In this document: one piece after another, positions 21,485 through 32,673 of the stretch
How positions within the stretch are numbered: the stretch's first letter is position 1
Layout of the letters: the number at the start of each line of letters is the position of its first letter
From: an uncultured Oleiphilus sp.
Lineage (GTDB): Bacteria > Pseudomonadota > Gammaproteobacteria > Pseudomonadales > Oleiphilaceae
Reading direction: 5' to 3'
Length of the DNA stretch: 64,000 nucleotides
NCBI GenBank assembly: GCA_913020045.1
Contig: CAJWBE010000009.1
Location: 1 to 64,000 of the forward strand
Notes under the pieces: model-generated
Database searches by the model: none
Told to the model about the DNA's origin: nothing
The model's input: only the letters and a program-made list of their open reading frames with translations
Position numbers and translations under genes: made by a program

Positions 21485-22052
21485 TATTTCACCCCTTTCT
21501 TATCTTTTGAGAGAGATGGCATGACCTGTTTTACCGTCATATCAAAACGATTAAGGGAGTCATTACCTTTCACCGCACTCACATCCTTCAAGTTGGGATT
21601 AGCAAACCAAGGAGAGCTTTCCAAATTACGCATCAATCCTGAGATTCGGTTATTTGACTCCGCCATCCCTTGAATCTTCAATTGATTTCCACTCCTACTT
21701 AAAGAGTCATAGTAAAGACCGTCAGGCAAAGTTTTCACTAGCTCGTCAAACACACGAACAATAATAGGGCGAGTACCCTGCAGATCCTGAATAACCTTCA
21801 TACGCGAAAGAAGCTTCTCTTTCTTAGCTTTAAGTTGCTGGATCTCTTTAGTCTTCTTATCCAACTCTTTCATCGACGAGTTCAAGTATGCATTACGCTG
21901 CTTTTGATACTCTATTTGAGAATTAACACTGCCACTCCACAGAAACACCAACCCTGCAGCGATAATGAGAACGCCCGCTAACGTCGTAACAAACTGCTTC
22001 TGGCGCTCAGCCCTGAGTTCTTCTCTCCAGGGCCGTAAATTAATACTAGGCA

Positions 22053-22053
<1 letters not shown>
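21484..22053 (-). CDS. pilN: type IV pilus assembly protein PilN
   Basis: PilN is 189 residues. It has a short cytoplasmic tail beginning INLRPWREE, the conserved PilM-binding INLLPWR-type motif. One transmembrane segment (about 22-42), a coiled coil and a periplasmic ferredoxin-like domain follow. It bridges cytoplasmic PilM to PilO and PilP. Starts and stops overlap by 1 bp with pilM and pilO. Confidence 0.94.
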
Positions 22054-23174
<1,121 letters not shown>

Positions 23175-23200
23175 TTACTCAACCCAAAAGTACATTTCTT

Positions 23201-23230
23201 TACTAAAGCACTATTAAAAAGACGTATAAT
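23201..23230 (+). promoter_or_regulatory. possible ponA promoter
   Basis: A perfect TATAAT lies at 23225-23230, 67 bp before the ponA ATG. The matching -35 is poor: TACTAA at 23201-23206 with an 18-bp spacer is the best I can find. Only the -10 is convincing. Confidence 0.35.
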
Positions 23231-23296
23231 CCTGCACGCCTTATTAAAGCTATTTCTTAGATAATAGACCTATATTTCTAACTTGCTAGGAAAAAC

Positions 23297-25717
23297 ATGT
23301 TTCGTATTGTGAGACTTTCTACGTTTTTGAGCTGGTGCTTCGCATCGGTATTATGCGGCGGTGCACTCGTCCTTGCGTCGTTTTTTTTGTATCTGGCTCC
23401 CAACTTACCTAGTCCGGATAAACTAAAAACAACGCAACTACAAACCCCTCTTAGAATTTATACAGCCGACGGCAAAAAAGTTGCTGAGTTTGGTGAGAAA
23501 CGAAGAACACCGGTGCAAATTGCATCCGTCCCACCGAAGTTAGTTCAGGCTTTCGTTGCCGCCGAAGATAATCGTTTTTTTGAACACAGTGGAATCGACC
23601 TCAAAGGGCTCGCCAGAGCTACAACGCAGTTACTCTCAACAGGAAAAATCGTCTCGGGCGGCAGCACCATAACAATGCAGGTAGCGAAGAACTTTTTCCT
23701 ATCAAGAGAAAAGACTTTCATTCGCAAGTTCAATGAAATATTTCTTGCCCTTCAGATAGAAGATAGTTTGACCAAAAACCAAATACTAGAGCTCTATTTG
23801 AATAAGATCTATCTTGGCAACCGCGCTTATGGAATTCATGCTGCCGCCCAGGTTTATTACGGCAAAAGCATCCTCGAGCTCAATACCGCACAAATGGCAA
23901 TGATAGCGGGCCTTCCAAAAGCCCCTTCTCGCTACAACCCAATAGCAAATCCAAAACGAGCCCTCATAAGGCGTAACTGGATACTTAGCCGGATGCTTCA
24001 GCTGGGAATGATAGACAAAGAAGAGCACCTAGAAGCAAGCGAGGCACCTGTAACAGCCTCTTATCACGGCGGATTTAGCGACATATCCGCCCCTTACATT
24101 GCAGAAATGGCTCGCATAAAAACACTTGAACTTTTTGGAACCGAGGCTTACACATCAGGACTCAATGTTTATTTGACGGTTAATAGTGAGCGCCAAATGG
24201 CGGCCAGTCATGCACTAAAAAAGGGACTCGAAAGCTACGATAAACGGCACGGGTTTCGCGGCGCACTCAATACATTAACGAAAGAGCAGATTGACGACCC
24301 GCAGTTCCGCACAGAAATACTTAAGAAAACGCAGGCCTCTGCAGGTAACCAAGCAGCGCTCGTAACAAGCATAGAAGAATCAAATGCAACGCTCAGCACA
24401 AGGTCTGGTGAAACAATCATGCTCAACATGGAATCCATCTCATGGGCAAAAACGTTCATCGATATCAATCGAACTGGCCCCGAGCCAGAAAAGATGAGCG
24501 ACATACTCAGTATCGGTGACGTGGTAGAGATTAGAAAGCTGGAAGACAAACCTACACACTGGCGCCTGACCCAGACGCCGCTTGTGCAAGGCGCCCTAGT
24601 ATCGATTGCTCCTCGCGATGGCGCGATTGAAGCCCTGGTCGGAGGGTATGACTTTGCAAGCAGTCATTATAATCGCGCAACACAAGCCAAGCGCCAACCA
24701 GGCTCAAACTTTAAGCCCTTTATCTATCTTGCTGCACTGGAAAAGAACAATACGGCTGCCACATTAATCAATGATGCCCCAATTGTCTTTGATGACAAAA
24801 ACCTAGAAACCATGTGGCGCCCTGAAAACTCTAGCGGGAAATTCTACGGCCCAACTCGATTAAGAAAGGCTCTATATAACTCAAGAAACCTCGTTTCGAT
24901 AAGACTATTAAAAAGCACTGGCATCCGGGATACGATCAGAGTTGTTAAACGCTTTGGCTTTGAACCCGAAACTCTGCCAAAAGACTTATCTTTGGCACTT
25001 GGCAGCGCCGCTATGACACCACTCAAAGTCGCAACAGGCTACGCGATGCTTGCCAACGGCGGCTACTACGTTGAACCTTACTTAATCGCCAAGATCGAAG
25101 ACAGCCAAGGCGAAATGCTTTATCAGGCCGATCCATTTACCGTTTGTGAACGGTGCGACCCTACACAAAAAAACATGAATAGCGACGAAACTGGTGACCC
25201 ATCACCGAGACCTATCAAAGTTTCTCCAAGAATTGCAGATGAGCGCTCTATGTATATTCTTCACTCGATGCTAAAAGATGTGATTAAGAAAGGTACTGGT
25301 CGGCGTGCTCTCGCGCTCGGTCGTGATGACATTGCGGGCAAAACTGGCACCACAAACGATCAGAAAGACGCTTGGTTTTCTGGCTTCAATACCGAACTGC
25401 AAACCTCCGTATGGGTTGGTTTCGACAACCCAAAAACACTTGGAAGACGAGAGTATGGCGCGAAAGCAGCCCTACCAATATGGGCCGACTATATGAAATC
25501 AGCTCTGCATAACCGCCCACCTGCACACATGAAACGCCCAAATGGACTTATCACTGCGCGCATCAACCCGGCGACCGGAAAACTAGCATCTCCGGAAGAT
25601 AGCGACGCTATCTTTGAAATATTTAGAGATGAGAATGCACCAACACAGCCGACAAGCATAAGACCAGAAAACCAGTACATTCAAGAAGAGACACTATCCC
25701 CCGAAGATATTTTTTAA
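23297..25717 (+). CDS. ponA: penicillin-binding protein 1A (bifunctional transglycosylase/transpeptidase)
   Basis: PBP1A (ponA/mrcA) polymerises and cross-links peptidoglycan. The 806-residue protein has an N-terminal membrane anchor (about 9-33) and a GT51 glycosyltransferase domain with EDNRFFEH (90-97; Glu90 catalytic) and GGSTITMQ. An OB-like insert follows, then the transpeptidase domain with SNFK (Ser470 nucleophile), SRN and KTGTT (Lys682). It is divergent from the pil operon. Length and motifs are standard for class A PBPs of Pseudomonas-type bacteria. Confidence 0.96.
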   Translation: MFRIVRLSTFLSWCFASVLCGGALVLASFFLYLAPNLPSPDKLKTTQLQTPLRIYTADGKKVAEFGEKRRTPVQIASVPPKLVQAFVAAEDNRFFEHSGIDLKGLARATTQLLSTGKIVSGGSTITMQVAKNFFLSREKTFIRKFNEIFLALQIEDSLTKNQILELYLNKIYLGNRAYGIHAAAQVYYGKSILELNTAQMAMIAGLPKAPSRYNPIANPKRALIRRNWILSRMLQLGMIDKEEHLEASEAPVTASYHGGFSDISAPYIAEMARIKTLELFGTEAYTSGLNVYLTVNSERQMAASHALKKGLESYDKRHGFRGALNTLTKEQIDDPQFRTEILKKTQASAGNQAALVTSIEESNATLSTRSGETIMLNMESISWAKTFIDINRTGPEPEKMSDILSIGDVVEIRKLEDKPTHWRLTQTPLVQGALVSIAPRDGAIEALVGGYDFASSHYNRATQAKRQPGSNFKPFIYLAALEKNNTAATLINDAPIVFDDKNLETMWRPENSSGKFYGPTRLRKALYNSRNLVSIRLLKSTGIRDTIRVVKRFGFEPETLPKDLSLALGSAAMTPLKVATGYAMLANGGYYVEPYLIAKIEDSQGEMLYQADPFTVCERCDPTQKNMNSDETGDPSPRPIKVSPRIADERSMYILHSMLKDVIKKGTGRRALALGRDDIAGKTGTTNDQKDAWFSGFNTELQTSVWVGFDNPKTLGRREYGAKAALPIWADYMKSALHNRPPAHMKRPNGLITARINPATGKLASPEDSDAIFEIFRDENAPTQPTSIRPENQYIQEETLSPEDIF

Positions 25718-25745
25718 TCTAAACAACACGCTTTATTTCAGGCGT

Positions 25746-25777
25746 AAAAAAACCGGCGTACAAAGCGCCGGTTTTTT
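25746..25777. terminator. bidirectional terminator between convergent ponA and the malic enzyme gene
   Basis: CCGGCG (25753-25758) pairs with CGCCGG (25766-25771). An A-run on the left and T6 on the right let it terminate both genes. Confidence 0.87.
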
Positions 25778-25798
25778 ATATCTTGAACTTAAAGAAGC

Positions 25799-27061
25799 TT
25801 AGATATCTGAGATAGACTGTAGCGGGTAATTAGAAGGTAATGGACCTTCAGCTGCACCCGTATCAATCGCCGCTTGAGCAACAGCAGTAGAAACAACACC
25901 TAACAGACGAGAGTCTGTCGCCTTCGGAATAATGTAGTCTTTACCAAAAACCATCGTGTCAACGCCATAAGCATCCAGTACTTCTTGAGTAACAGGCTCT
26001 TTCGCCAGATTAGCAAGCGCTTTCGCTGCGGCCAGCTTCATCTCTTCATTAATTGCCGTCGCTCGAACATCTAGTGCGCCACGGAAAATGAATGGAAAGC
26101 CAAGAACGTTATTAACCTGATTAGGAAAGTCAGAACGACCCGTTGCCATAATGGCATCATCACGAGCTGCCGCGACTACTTCAGGCATGATTTCTGGCAC
26201 TGGGTTAGCACATGCGAAAATGATAGGGTTTGGCGCCATAGTCTTGATTTGCTCGCCAGTCACCATATCAGGACCAGACAAGCCCAAAAAGATATCTGCG
26301 CCATCTAACGCATCTTCAAAGGTCCGTTTATCCGTATCAACAGCAAACATTGCTTTGTACTGGTTTAGGTCATCACGGCCTGAGTGAATCACGCCTTTAC
26401 GGTCACACATGAATATATTTTCTGGCTTCATGCCCGCTAGGATAAGCAGCTTAGAACACGAAATCGCAGCAGCGCCCGCACCCAAGACAGCCATTTTCAC
26501 TTCTTCAATTTTCTTACCTTGAATTTCTAGCGCGTTCAATGCACCGGCAACCGTTACGATAGCCGTACCGTGCTGATCATCGTGGAATACTGGAATATTG
26601 CACTGTTCTTTCAAAGTACGTTCGATTTCAAAACATTCTGGTGCTTTGATGTCCTCTAGGTTGATACCACCGAAAGTGATAGCAATACGACGCACTGTGT
26701 CGATGAACGCTTGAGGGCTTTCTGATTCTACTTCGATATCAATTGAGTCAACGCCAGCGAAACGTTTGAAAAGAAGTGACTTGCCTTCCATCACCGGTTT
26801 AGAAGCCAAAGGACCAAGATTTCCAAGGCCCAGAATCGCAGTACCGTCAGTAATAACCGCTACAAGGTTACCCTTAGCCGTATATTTGTATGCATTTTCA
26901 GGATCTGCAGCAATCTCTTTAACCGGCTCAGCAACACCTGGGCTATACGCTAAAGATAGATCGCGAGACGTCTCAGCAGGGGTAGTAAGCTCTACGCTGA
27001 TTTTCCCTGGCTTAGGGAACTCATGGTAATCTAGTGCATCTTGCTTGAAATTATCTGACAT
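25799..27061 (-). CDS. malic enzyme (malate dehydrogenase, oxaloacetate-decarboxylating), short form
   Basis: This enzyme oxidatively decarboxylates malate to pyruvate, supplying NAD(P)H. The 420-residue protein carries only the malic-enzyme catalytic and NAD-binding domains and lacks the phosphotransacetylase-like tail of long MaeB proteins. The catalytic Tyr is in the [11 protein letters not shown] segment, metal and substrate residues are in HDDQHGTA, and the dinucleotide fold is [13 protein letters not shown] versus NADP preference cannot be settled by eye. The gene order ponA, malic enzyme, rpmE, priA matches Pseudomonas. Confidence 0.93.
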   Translation of the reverse strand: MSDNFKQDALDYHEFPKPGKISVELTTPAETSRDLSLAYSPGVAEPVKEIAADPENAYKYTAKGNLVAVITDGTAILGLGNLGPLASKPVMEGKSLLFKRFAGVDSIDIEVESESPQAFIDTVRRIAITFGGINLEDIKAPECFEIERTLKEQCNIPVFHDDQHGTAIVTVAGALNALEIQGKKIEEVKMAVLGAGAAAISCSKLLILAGMKPENIFMCDRKGVIHSGRDDLNQYKAMFAVDTDKRTFEDALDGADIFLGLSGPDMVTGEQIKTMAPNPIIFACANPVPEIMPEVVAAARDDAIMATGRSDFPNQVNNVLGFPFIFRGALDVRATAINEEMKLAAAKALANLAKEPVTQEVLDAYGVDTMVFGKDYIIPKATDSRLLGVVSTAVAQAAIDTGAAEGPLPSNYPLQSISDI

Positions 27062-27246
27062 TATTAAGTACCGTTTAACAGTAAATTAGAGACCAGCATG
27101 GTCTTAACATCCCGGGTACGAGACCCTTCACTCACAACAAACCTGAAAGCGGCTCACGCTAAAGCGAAAACACTAACAAAATTTATCGCAACCTCTTCAC
27201 TTCTACCTACCAACCCTTGTCCAAAAAGTGACTCAAAGGCTGTAGA

Positions 27247-27276
27247 CGAAAAAAGAGCGACACGCGCTCTTTTTCG
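27247..27276 (-). terminator. terminator of rpmE
   Basis: AAAAAGAGCG (27250-27259) pairs with CGCTCTTTTT (27265-27274) over a 5-nt loop, and the T-run is part of the stem. It lies 27 bp past the rpmE stop. Confidence 0.8.
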
Positions 27277-27302
27277 ATAAAACTACAACATCATCAAACA
27301 GC

Positions 27303-27515
27303 TTAGCTGCCGATTCTGCTGCCGAAACGCTTGTTGAACTTGTCGATTCGACCGCCGGTGTCCATGACTTTCTGCTTACCAGTATAAAACGGGTGACATG
27401 CAGAACAGACATCCAACAGGATATCTTTACACAAAGTAGAGCGTGTTTTGATCACGTTTCCACAGCTACACTTTGCTTCCATTGCTTGGTATTCAGGATG
27501 CGTATTTTCTTTCAT
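27303..27515 (-). CDS. rpmE: 50S ribosomal protein L31, zinc-binding type
   Basis: L31 is a small protein of the large subunit that bridges to the 30S head. The 70-residue protein keeps four ligand-type cysteines (CSCG, then C and CSAC) and the signature HPFYTGKQK, so it is the zinc-containing type A form, not the zinc-independent RpmE2. It is monocistronic, divergent from priA, and ends in a clear terminator. Confidence 0.96.
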   Translation of the reverse strand: MKENTHPEYQAMEAKCSCGNVIKTRSTLCKDILLDVCSACHPFYTGKQKVMDTGGRIDKFNKRFGSRIGS

Positions 27516-27790
27516 TACAAACCTCTATTTCTGTTATGCCGCCACATCAGACGATCCGATGCACCGCAATCAAGAAGGTTAAAACTTTATGGTAACTCCG
27601 TGCACCCGTTTTATTTTTTCATAAAAAAAGAAACGAGACGCGAAAATTAAGACGGCGCATGATACCAAAAACGCCATAGTAAGCAAGAGAGAATTACACC
27701 GCCGATGGTTTGATATCATTAGCTGTGGAATAATATGCCCAATCCTTGCTGACGCCAGCCCCCCTTAGACCCGAGAAACTAATAGTAAAC

Positions 27791-29992
27791 GTGACGATAC
27801 CCCTAACGATTTTGGCTGTAGCTATTCCCGCTCCATTGTATAAAACCTACGACTATCTGGCTCCAAACACGAGTGATGCAGCCTCAATTAAGATTGGTCA
27901 GCGGGTTGGCGTCGAGTTTGGGCATCGCCGTGTGGTTGGAATCATTGTCGAGATCAAAGAGTCGACGGACACGCCTATCGAAAAGCTCAAGCCAGTCATG
28001 CAGCATCCTACGGATCCTGTCATATTTGACGCGACCTTGCTTGGGCTTATTCGATGGGCCGCCACCTATTACTGCCACCCTTTAGGCGAATGCCTCAGCG
28101 CGGCAACCCCTACACTTGCTCGAAAAAATGCGGCACTGCCTGATTTGGAGAGCCGTCGCTGGAAGAGAACCGACAAGGAATTTTCAGGCCCAAGCAACGC
28201 CAAACATCAGCGGCAAATACTCGATTTCATTTCGGACAGTAACGAAGGCGTCTGGCAAGAAACGCTAAAACTGTTAAAAGCAACACCCAAACAACTCGCC
28301 CAGCTCGAAGAGAAAGGTTATTTGAGCAAAACCGATAGCCTAGCGTTCTCTATCTCAGCCTCAAGTAGTGAACCAGCGAAAAAAGTCGCCCTCAACAGTG
28401 CACAGCAAACCGCCTACGAAAAACTAAAACCCCTTAAAGGCTTCGCGGCTGCACTTTTTGAAGGTGTCACTGGGTCGGGAAAAACAGAAGTCTATATAAA
28501 GAAAGTCGCTGACTGCCTTCAGCAGGGCGAGCAGGCTCTTATATTAATTCCTGAAATCAACTTATCGCCACAAACGTTTGCGCGCTTTCAAACACAGCTT
28601 TCAACACCCATCGCCCTAGTTCACTCTGGGCTGAGTGACAAAGAAAAGTATCGCTCTTGGCTAATGGCTAAAACAGGCCTTGCGCACGTTATTATTGGCA
28701 CCCGATCGGCCATTTTTACGCCTTTTGACAACCTAGGTTTAATTGTCGTTGACGAAGAGCATGACAGTTCTTACAAACAAATAGACGGCTTCCGATACTC
28801 TGCCCGAGATCTCGCAGTCAAGCGCGCACAGCTCGAACGCTGCCCGGTGATATTGGGCACCGCCACGCCATCGCTCGAATCACTATACAACGCAAACCAA
28901 GGGCACTATCAACATGTTCGGCTTAGCGAGCGCGCGGGTGCAGGCAAGCTTCCTACCGTTCAGTTAATTGACATTAAAAGCCGTCCGTTGACCGACGGCT
29001 GCTCACCGCCACTATTGCACCGCATGCGAGAAGAGCTTGCCGCCGGCAACCAAATCATCGTATTTCAAAACCGCCGAGGCTATGCTCCTACACTCATGTG
29101 CTCAGGTTGCGGCCAATTACTGCAGTGCGAGCACTGTGATGCAAGAATGACAGTTCATAGCTATCCACCACACATGCACTGCCACCATTGTGACTATAAA
29201 CAGGCAATCCCTACTACCTGCGAACATTGTCAATGTCAGGAATTCTCGCCTCTTGGCGCAGGCACGGAGCGAATTGAAGCAGGACTGATACAACAGTTCC
29301 CCGACATTGATATTATTCGCATCGACCGAGATACGATTAAAAATCAAAATGCTCTGAACCAAGCATTAGACAAAATACATTCTGGCCGACCCGCCATTAT
29401 TGTCGGCACCCAGATGCTGAGCAAAGGACACGACTTTCATCACGTCACGCTAGTGGCAGTGCTAGACGCCGATGGCTTATTCTTCAGTGGAGATTTTCGA
29501 GCCATTGAGCGGGGAGCGCAACAGCTGACGCAAGTAGCTGGTCGCACCGGACGAGGCGAAAAAGCAGGACAAGTGCTGGTGCAGACACGCATTCCCGAGC
29601 ATCCCTTGTTCGAACATGTAATTGCTCACGACTACCACCAATGCGCCGAAATAGAGCTGGAAGACCGCATACAATGCCTACTTCCCCCTCATGCAAAAAT
29701 GATCAGCATTCGTGCCGAGGCCAAAAACCAAAGCGCTAACATTGATACCCTGCAGCGATTACATAGCGCTCTCCTTGACGCATTACCTCCTGAGAACGAG
29801 GCGCAATTTATCGGCCCGATCGAAGCAAGCATGGCCCGAAAGCAAGGCTTTTACCGCAGCTACCTAACACTAATAAACCATTCTTCTACAGAACGAGCAG
29901 CATTACAGCGCGCCATCCCTAGCGCCTTACAGCTAGTCAAAACGCGCGGAGTTCGAATATCCGTCGACGTCGACCCTCACGAATACATATAG
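27791..29992 (+). CDS. priA: primosomal replication protein N' (PriA helicase)
   Basis: PriA reloads the replisome at stalled or recombined forks. The protein is about 733 residues. It has an N-terminal DNA 3'-end-binding domain, a helicase domain with Walker A GVTGSGKTE and DEEHDSSYK (DEEH box), and a zinc region with paired CxxC motifs between two helicase halves. C-terminal motifs GTQMLSKGHDF and QVAGRTGRGEK follow. No ATG fits the start. GTG 27791 (VTIPLTILAVAIPAPL) matches family N-termini best; an upstream TTG at 27746 would add 15 residues. Neither has a strong ribosome site, so the start is uncertain. Confidence 0.94.
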   Translation: MTIPLTILAVAIPAPLYKTYDYLAPNTSDAASIKIGQRVGVEFGHRRVVGIIVEIKESTDTPIEKLKPVMQHPTDPVIFDATLLGLIRWAATYYCHPLGECLSAATPTLARKNAALPDLESRRWKRTDKEFSGPSNAKHQRQILDFISDSNEGVWQETLKLLKATPKQLAQLEEKGYLSKTDSLAFSISASSSEPAKKVALNSAQQTAYEKLKPLKGFAAALFEGVTGSGKTEVYIKKVADCLQQGEQALILIPEINLSPQTFARFQTQLSTPIALVHSGLSDKEKYRSWLMAKTGLAHVIIGTRSAIFTPFDNLGLIVVDEEHDSSYKQIDGFRYSARDLAVKRAQLERCPVILGTATPSLESLYNANQGHYQHVRLSERAGAGKLPTVQLIDIKSRPLTDGCSPPLLHRMREELAAGNQIIVFQNRRGYAPTLMCSGCGQLLQCEHCDARMTVHSYPPHMHCHHCDYKQAIPTTCEHCQCQEFSPLGAGTERIEAGLIQQFPDIDIIRIDRDTIKNQNALNQALDKIHSGRPAIIVGTQMLSKGHDFHHVTLVAVLDADGLFFSGDFRAIERGAQQLTQVAGRTGRGEKAGQVLVQTRIPEHPLFEHVIAHDYHQCAEIELEDRIQCLLPPHAKMISIRAEAKNQSANIDTLQRLHSALLDALPPENEAQFIGPIEASMARKQGFYRSYLTLINHSSTERAALQRAIPSALQLVKTRGVRISVDVDPHEYI

Positions 29993-30031
29993 ATGTATCC
30001 CTTTAAGGTAGCGATTAGCGGCTTCGGCAGT

Positions 30032-30059
30032 TTGCATCAGCGGGGGAATCATAGATAAT
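30032..30059 (+). promoter_or_regulatory. likely sigma-70 promoter of argS
   Basis: TTGCAT (30032-30037) and GATAAT (30054-30059) are separated by 16 bp, and the -10 ends 37 bp before the argS ATG. The -35 matches 4 of 6 and the -10 matches 5 of 6 consensus bases. Confidence 0.5.
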
Positions 30060-30096
30060 ACGCGCCTCGAACTAGACTAGGCCTGAAAGACCCCGC

Positions 30097-31854
30097 ATGA
30101 AAGATACCATCGCTGCACTGATCACCAACACCATCAACCAATTGGTTAAAGAAGAGAAGCTTCCCGAAGCGCTCAACTACAAAATCAACATTGATGTGAC
30201 CAAAGACAAAAAACACGGTGACTTCGCATCGAACATCTCTCTTGTGCTAGCAAAACAAGCCGGCATGCCGCCTCGACAGCTTGCGGAACTAATCGTAAGT
30301 AGCGTCACAGCCTCACAAGATAGCAATATCGAAAAGCTCGAAATTGCAGGCCCAGGTTTTATTAACTTTTTCGTCAATAGCGCTAGCAACTACGCCATTC
30401 TGGACGATGTGTTTGCCCATGGTGATGCATTCGGGCGAAGCAATATCGGTGCTGGCAAAAAATACCAAGTCGAATTCGTTTCGGCTAACCCAACAGGGCC
30501 ATTGCATGTCGGGCATGGTCGTGGCGCAGCATATGGTGCCAGCGTTGCTGACTTATTAGAGGCCGCAGGCTTCGACGTGTCTCGCGAATACTATGTTAAC
30601 GACGCTGGGCGTCAAATGAACATTCTGGCGGCGAGCGTTTGGCTTCGTTACCTTGAGAGCTACCATAGCGAGCTCGTTTTTCCGGTGAATGGATATAAAG
30701 GTGACTACGTTCACACCATTGCGGCTGAGCTAAAATCACAGCATGGCGACAACCTTCTTTGCTCTTTAGACGAACTATCAGATGGACTCCCAAAAGACGA
30801 GAATGAAGGCGGCGACAAAGAAGTTTATATTGACGCGGTCATACAAAAAGCAAAACAATTGCTTGGCGATAAGTACTCCCTCGTATTTGATGAAGGCCTA
30901 AACGCTATCGTTGACGACATTCGAGAAGACTTGGGCGAGTTTGGCGTCCACTATCAAGAATGGTTCTCCGAGGCCTCGCTTGCCGACAGCATCGACAACG
31001 CGCTTCAGAAACTTAACGATAACGGTCATATATACGAAAAAGAAGGCGCACTTTGGTTTCGCTCGACTACCTTTGGTGATGATAAAGACCGCGTGGTAAA
31101 ACGAGACAACGGCGAGACCACTTACTTCGCTTCAGACATTGCCTACCACCTGAATAAATTCGAACGCGGCTTCGACAAAGTCATCAATATCTGGGGCGCA
31201 GACCATCATGGCTACATTCCTCGCGTTAAAGCCGCGCTGCAAGCACTGGATGTAGACCCTGACAAACTCGACGTACGCTTGGTTCAATTTGCCATCTTAT
31301 ATCGCGGTGAAGAACGCGTTCAAATGTCAACGCGAAGCGGGTCATTCGTCACCTTGCGGGAGTTACGAAAAGAAGTAGGCAACGATGCTGCTCGCTTCTT
31401 CTATGTCACTAGGAAGGCCGAGCAACACATGGACTTCGACTTAGAACTGGCAAAATCAGAAAGCAAAGACAACCCCGTTTACTATATCCAATACGCGCAC
31501 GCTCGTATCGCCAGTATGATGCGAAAGCTCACTGACTTATCCGTCACACCCGTGACAAAAGAAGGTATCGAATTCTTAGGCGCACAAGGTTCAGAAGCTG
31601 AGTTAGATATTACCAAGCGCATCGCCAAATATCCTGAAGTGCTCGCATCGGCTGCCACTCAGTTAGAACCGCACGTACTCACACATTACCTCCGCGATCT
31701 TGCTAGTGAATTCCATACCTACTACAACGCGAACAAGGTTTTGGTAGACGATGCGTCCCTGCGAAACGCGCGCATTACAATTAGTCTTGCTGTTCAGCAG
31801 GTACTTAAGAACGGACTCAATTTGCTTGGCGTTAGCGCGCCAAGTGAAATGTAA
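30097..31854 (+). CDS. argS: arginyl-tRNA synthetase
   Basis: This is the class I synthetase that charges tRNA-Arg. The 585-residue protein has the N-terminal Add-1 domain typical of ArgRS, the HIGH-type motif HVGH at 137-140, a KMSKS-equivalent QMSTRSG, and a C-terminal DALR anticodon-binding domain. It lies between priA and ftsN, as in Pseudomonas. Confidence 0.97.
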   Translation: MKDTIAALITNTINQLVKEEKLPEALNYKINIDVTKDKKHGDFASNISLVLAKQAGMPPRQLAELIVSSVTASQDSNIEKLEIAGPGFINFFVNSASNYAILDDVFAHGDAFGRSNIGAGKKYQVEFVSANPTGPLHVGHGRGAAYGASVADLLEAAGFDVSREYYVNDAGRQMNILAASVWLRYLESYHSELVFPVNGYKGDYVHTIAAELKSQHGDNLLCSLDELSDGLPKDENEGGDKEVYIDAVIQKAKQLLGDKYSLVFDEGLNAIVDDIREDLGEFGVHYQEWFSEASLADSIDNALQKLNDNGHIYEKEGALWFRSTTFGDDKDRVVKRDNGETTYFASDIAYHLNKFERGFDKVINIWGADHHGYIPRVKAALQALDVDPDKLDVRLVQFAILYRGEERVQMSTRSGSFVTLRELRKEVGNDAARFFYVTRKAEQHMDFDLELAKSESKDNPVYYIQYAHARIASMMRKLTDLSVTPVTKEGIEFLGAQGSEAELDITKRIAKYPEVLASAATQLEPHVLTHYLRDLASEFHTYYNANKVLVDDASLRNARITISLAVQQVLKNGLNLLGVSAPSEM

Positions 31855-31897
31855 GCAGCTCTCCTTTTATGACGACACGTAAAGAAAGACATGATGC

Positions 31898-32545
31898 ATG
31901 ACTAGGGACTACGCCAAGCCCAGCACGACACGAACTAGCGCTAGTCGAGGCAGCAGTGCAGGAAAGAAAAAACCTGCCCGAAAGAAAAGCACCGCTGCAA
32001 GTGGCGGGCGGCGCAAACAGACACCGCCCCCTCCTCCACCACCAAAACGCGGCAAACTATTTTTTGTGCTCGCACTACTAATCGCTGGATTTGGCTTTGG
32101 TATTTATAGTCTCCAAAAAATACCCGCCACAGTAACGCCAGAACCAACGAAAAGCTCGGTCAAAAAAAGCACCGCAACGCCAGCGCCCGTAACAAAAAAA
32201 GCAGAACCCGAACAACGCTTTAAGTTCTATGACTTACTGCCCGAGTCGGAAGTTATTCCTCCCAAAGTTGATAGCTATAAGTTCAAAGAAAAGTCCGTTA
32301 GCAATGACTATTACTATATGGTGCAAACTGGATCGTTCCGCTCAAGTTCAGATGCAGAGCGACAAAAAGCGACAATTGCTTTTCAGGGGCTAAAAGCCAA
32401 TATCAAAGCCATTCAAAATGCTCAGGGCACAACCTGGTATCGCGTTATAACGGGACCATTTTACTCACGCAGCGAAATGAATAACGCGCTGGACAAATTG
32501 GTTTCTATTCAAATTGAGCCTCTCGTCAAGAAAGTCAAAAAATAG
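31898..32545 (+). CDS. ftsN: FtsN-like cell division protein with SPOR domain
   Basis: This 215-residue bitopic protein has a very basic cytoplasmic tail with a run of prolines (about 44-50). One transmembrane segment (about 54-72) and a disordered periplasmic linker follow. A C-terminal SPOR domain (about 140-212) contains the YYMVQTGSF and WYRVITGPF strands. FtsN triggers septal peptidoglycan synthesis through FtsQLB and FtsA, and the SPOR domain localises to the septum. The position between argS and hslVU supports FtsN. It is shorter than E. coli FtsN (319 residues), as in several other gammaproteobacteria. The essential periplasmic helix region cannot be confirmed by eye. Confidence 0.85.
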   Translation: MTRDYAKPSTTRTSASRGSSAGKKKPARKKSTAASGGRRKQTPPPPPPPKRGKLFFVLALLIAGFGFGIYSLQKIPATVTPEPTKSSVKKSTATPAPVTKKAEPEQRFKFYDLLPESEVIPPKVDSYKFKEKSVSNDYYYMVQTGSFRSSSDAERQKATIAFQGLKANIKAIQNAQGTTWYRVITGPFYSRSEMNNALDKLVSIQIEPLVKKVKK

Positions 32546-32579
32546 CGACTCTCGAGCAAAACAAAGCTAGCGATACCAC

Positions 32580-32607
32580 CTTGTTTTTTATCGCATCGCA
32601 TCCATAT
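32580..32607 (+). promoter_or_regulatory. candidate sigma-32 (RpoH) heat-shock promoter for hslVU
   Basis: CTTGTTT (32580-32586) and ATCCATAT (32600-32607) are separated by 13 bp, compared with the RpoH consensus CTTGAAA and CCCCATNT. The match is 4 of 7 and 6 of 8. hslVU is a known heat-shock operon in E. coli, and the site lies 66 bp before the hslV ATG. Confidence 0.45.
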
Positions 32608-32673
32608 AGTTTTTCTTAATGCATATCATTTAGGCAGCGCTAACCAAAGTACGCTGCGCGCAAGGAGATCAGC

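Noticed and set aside
27098-27280. Sixty-codon plus-strand frame between the malic enzyme and rpmE genes
   Set aside because: It runs through the rpmE terminator, has no ribosome site and no recognisable features.
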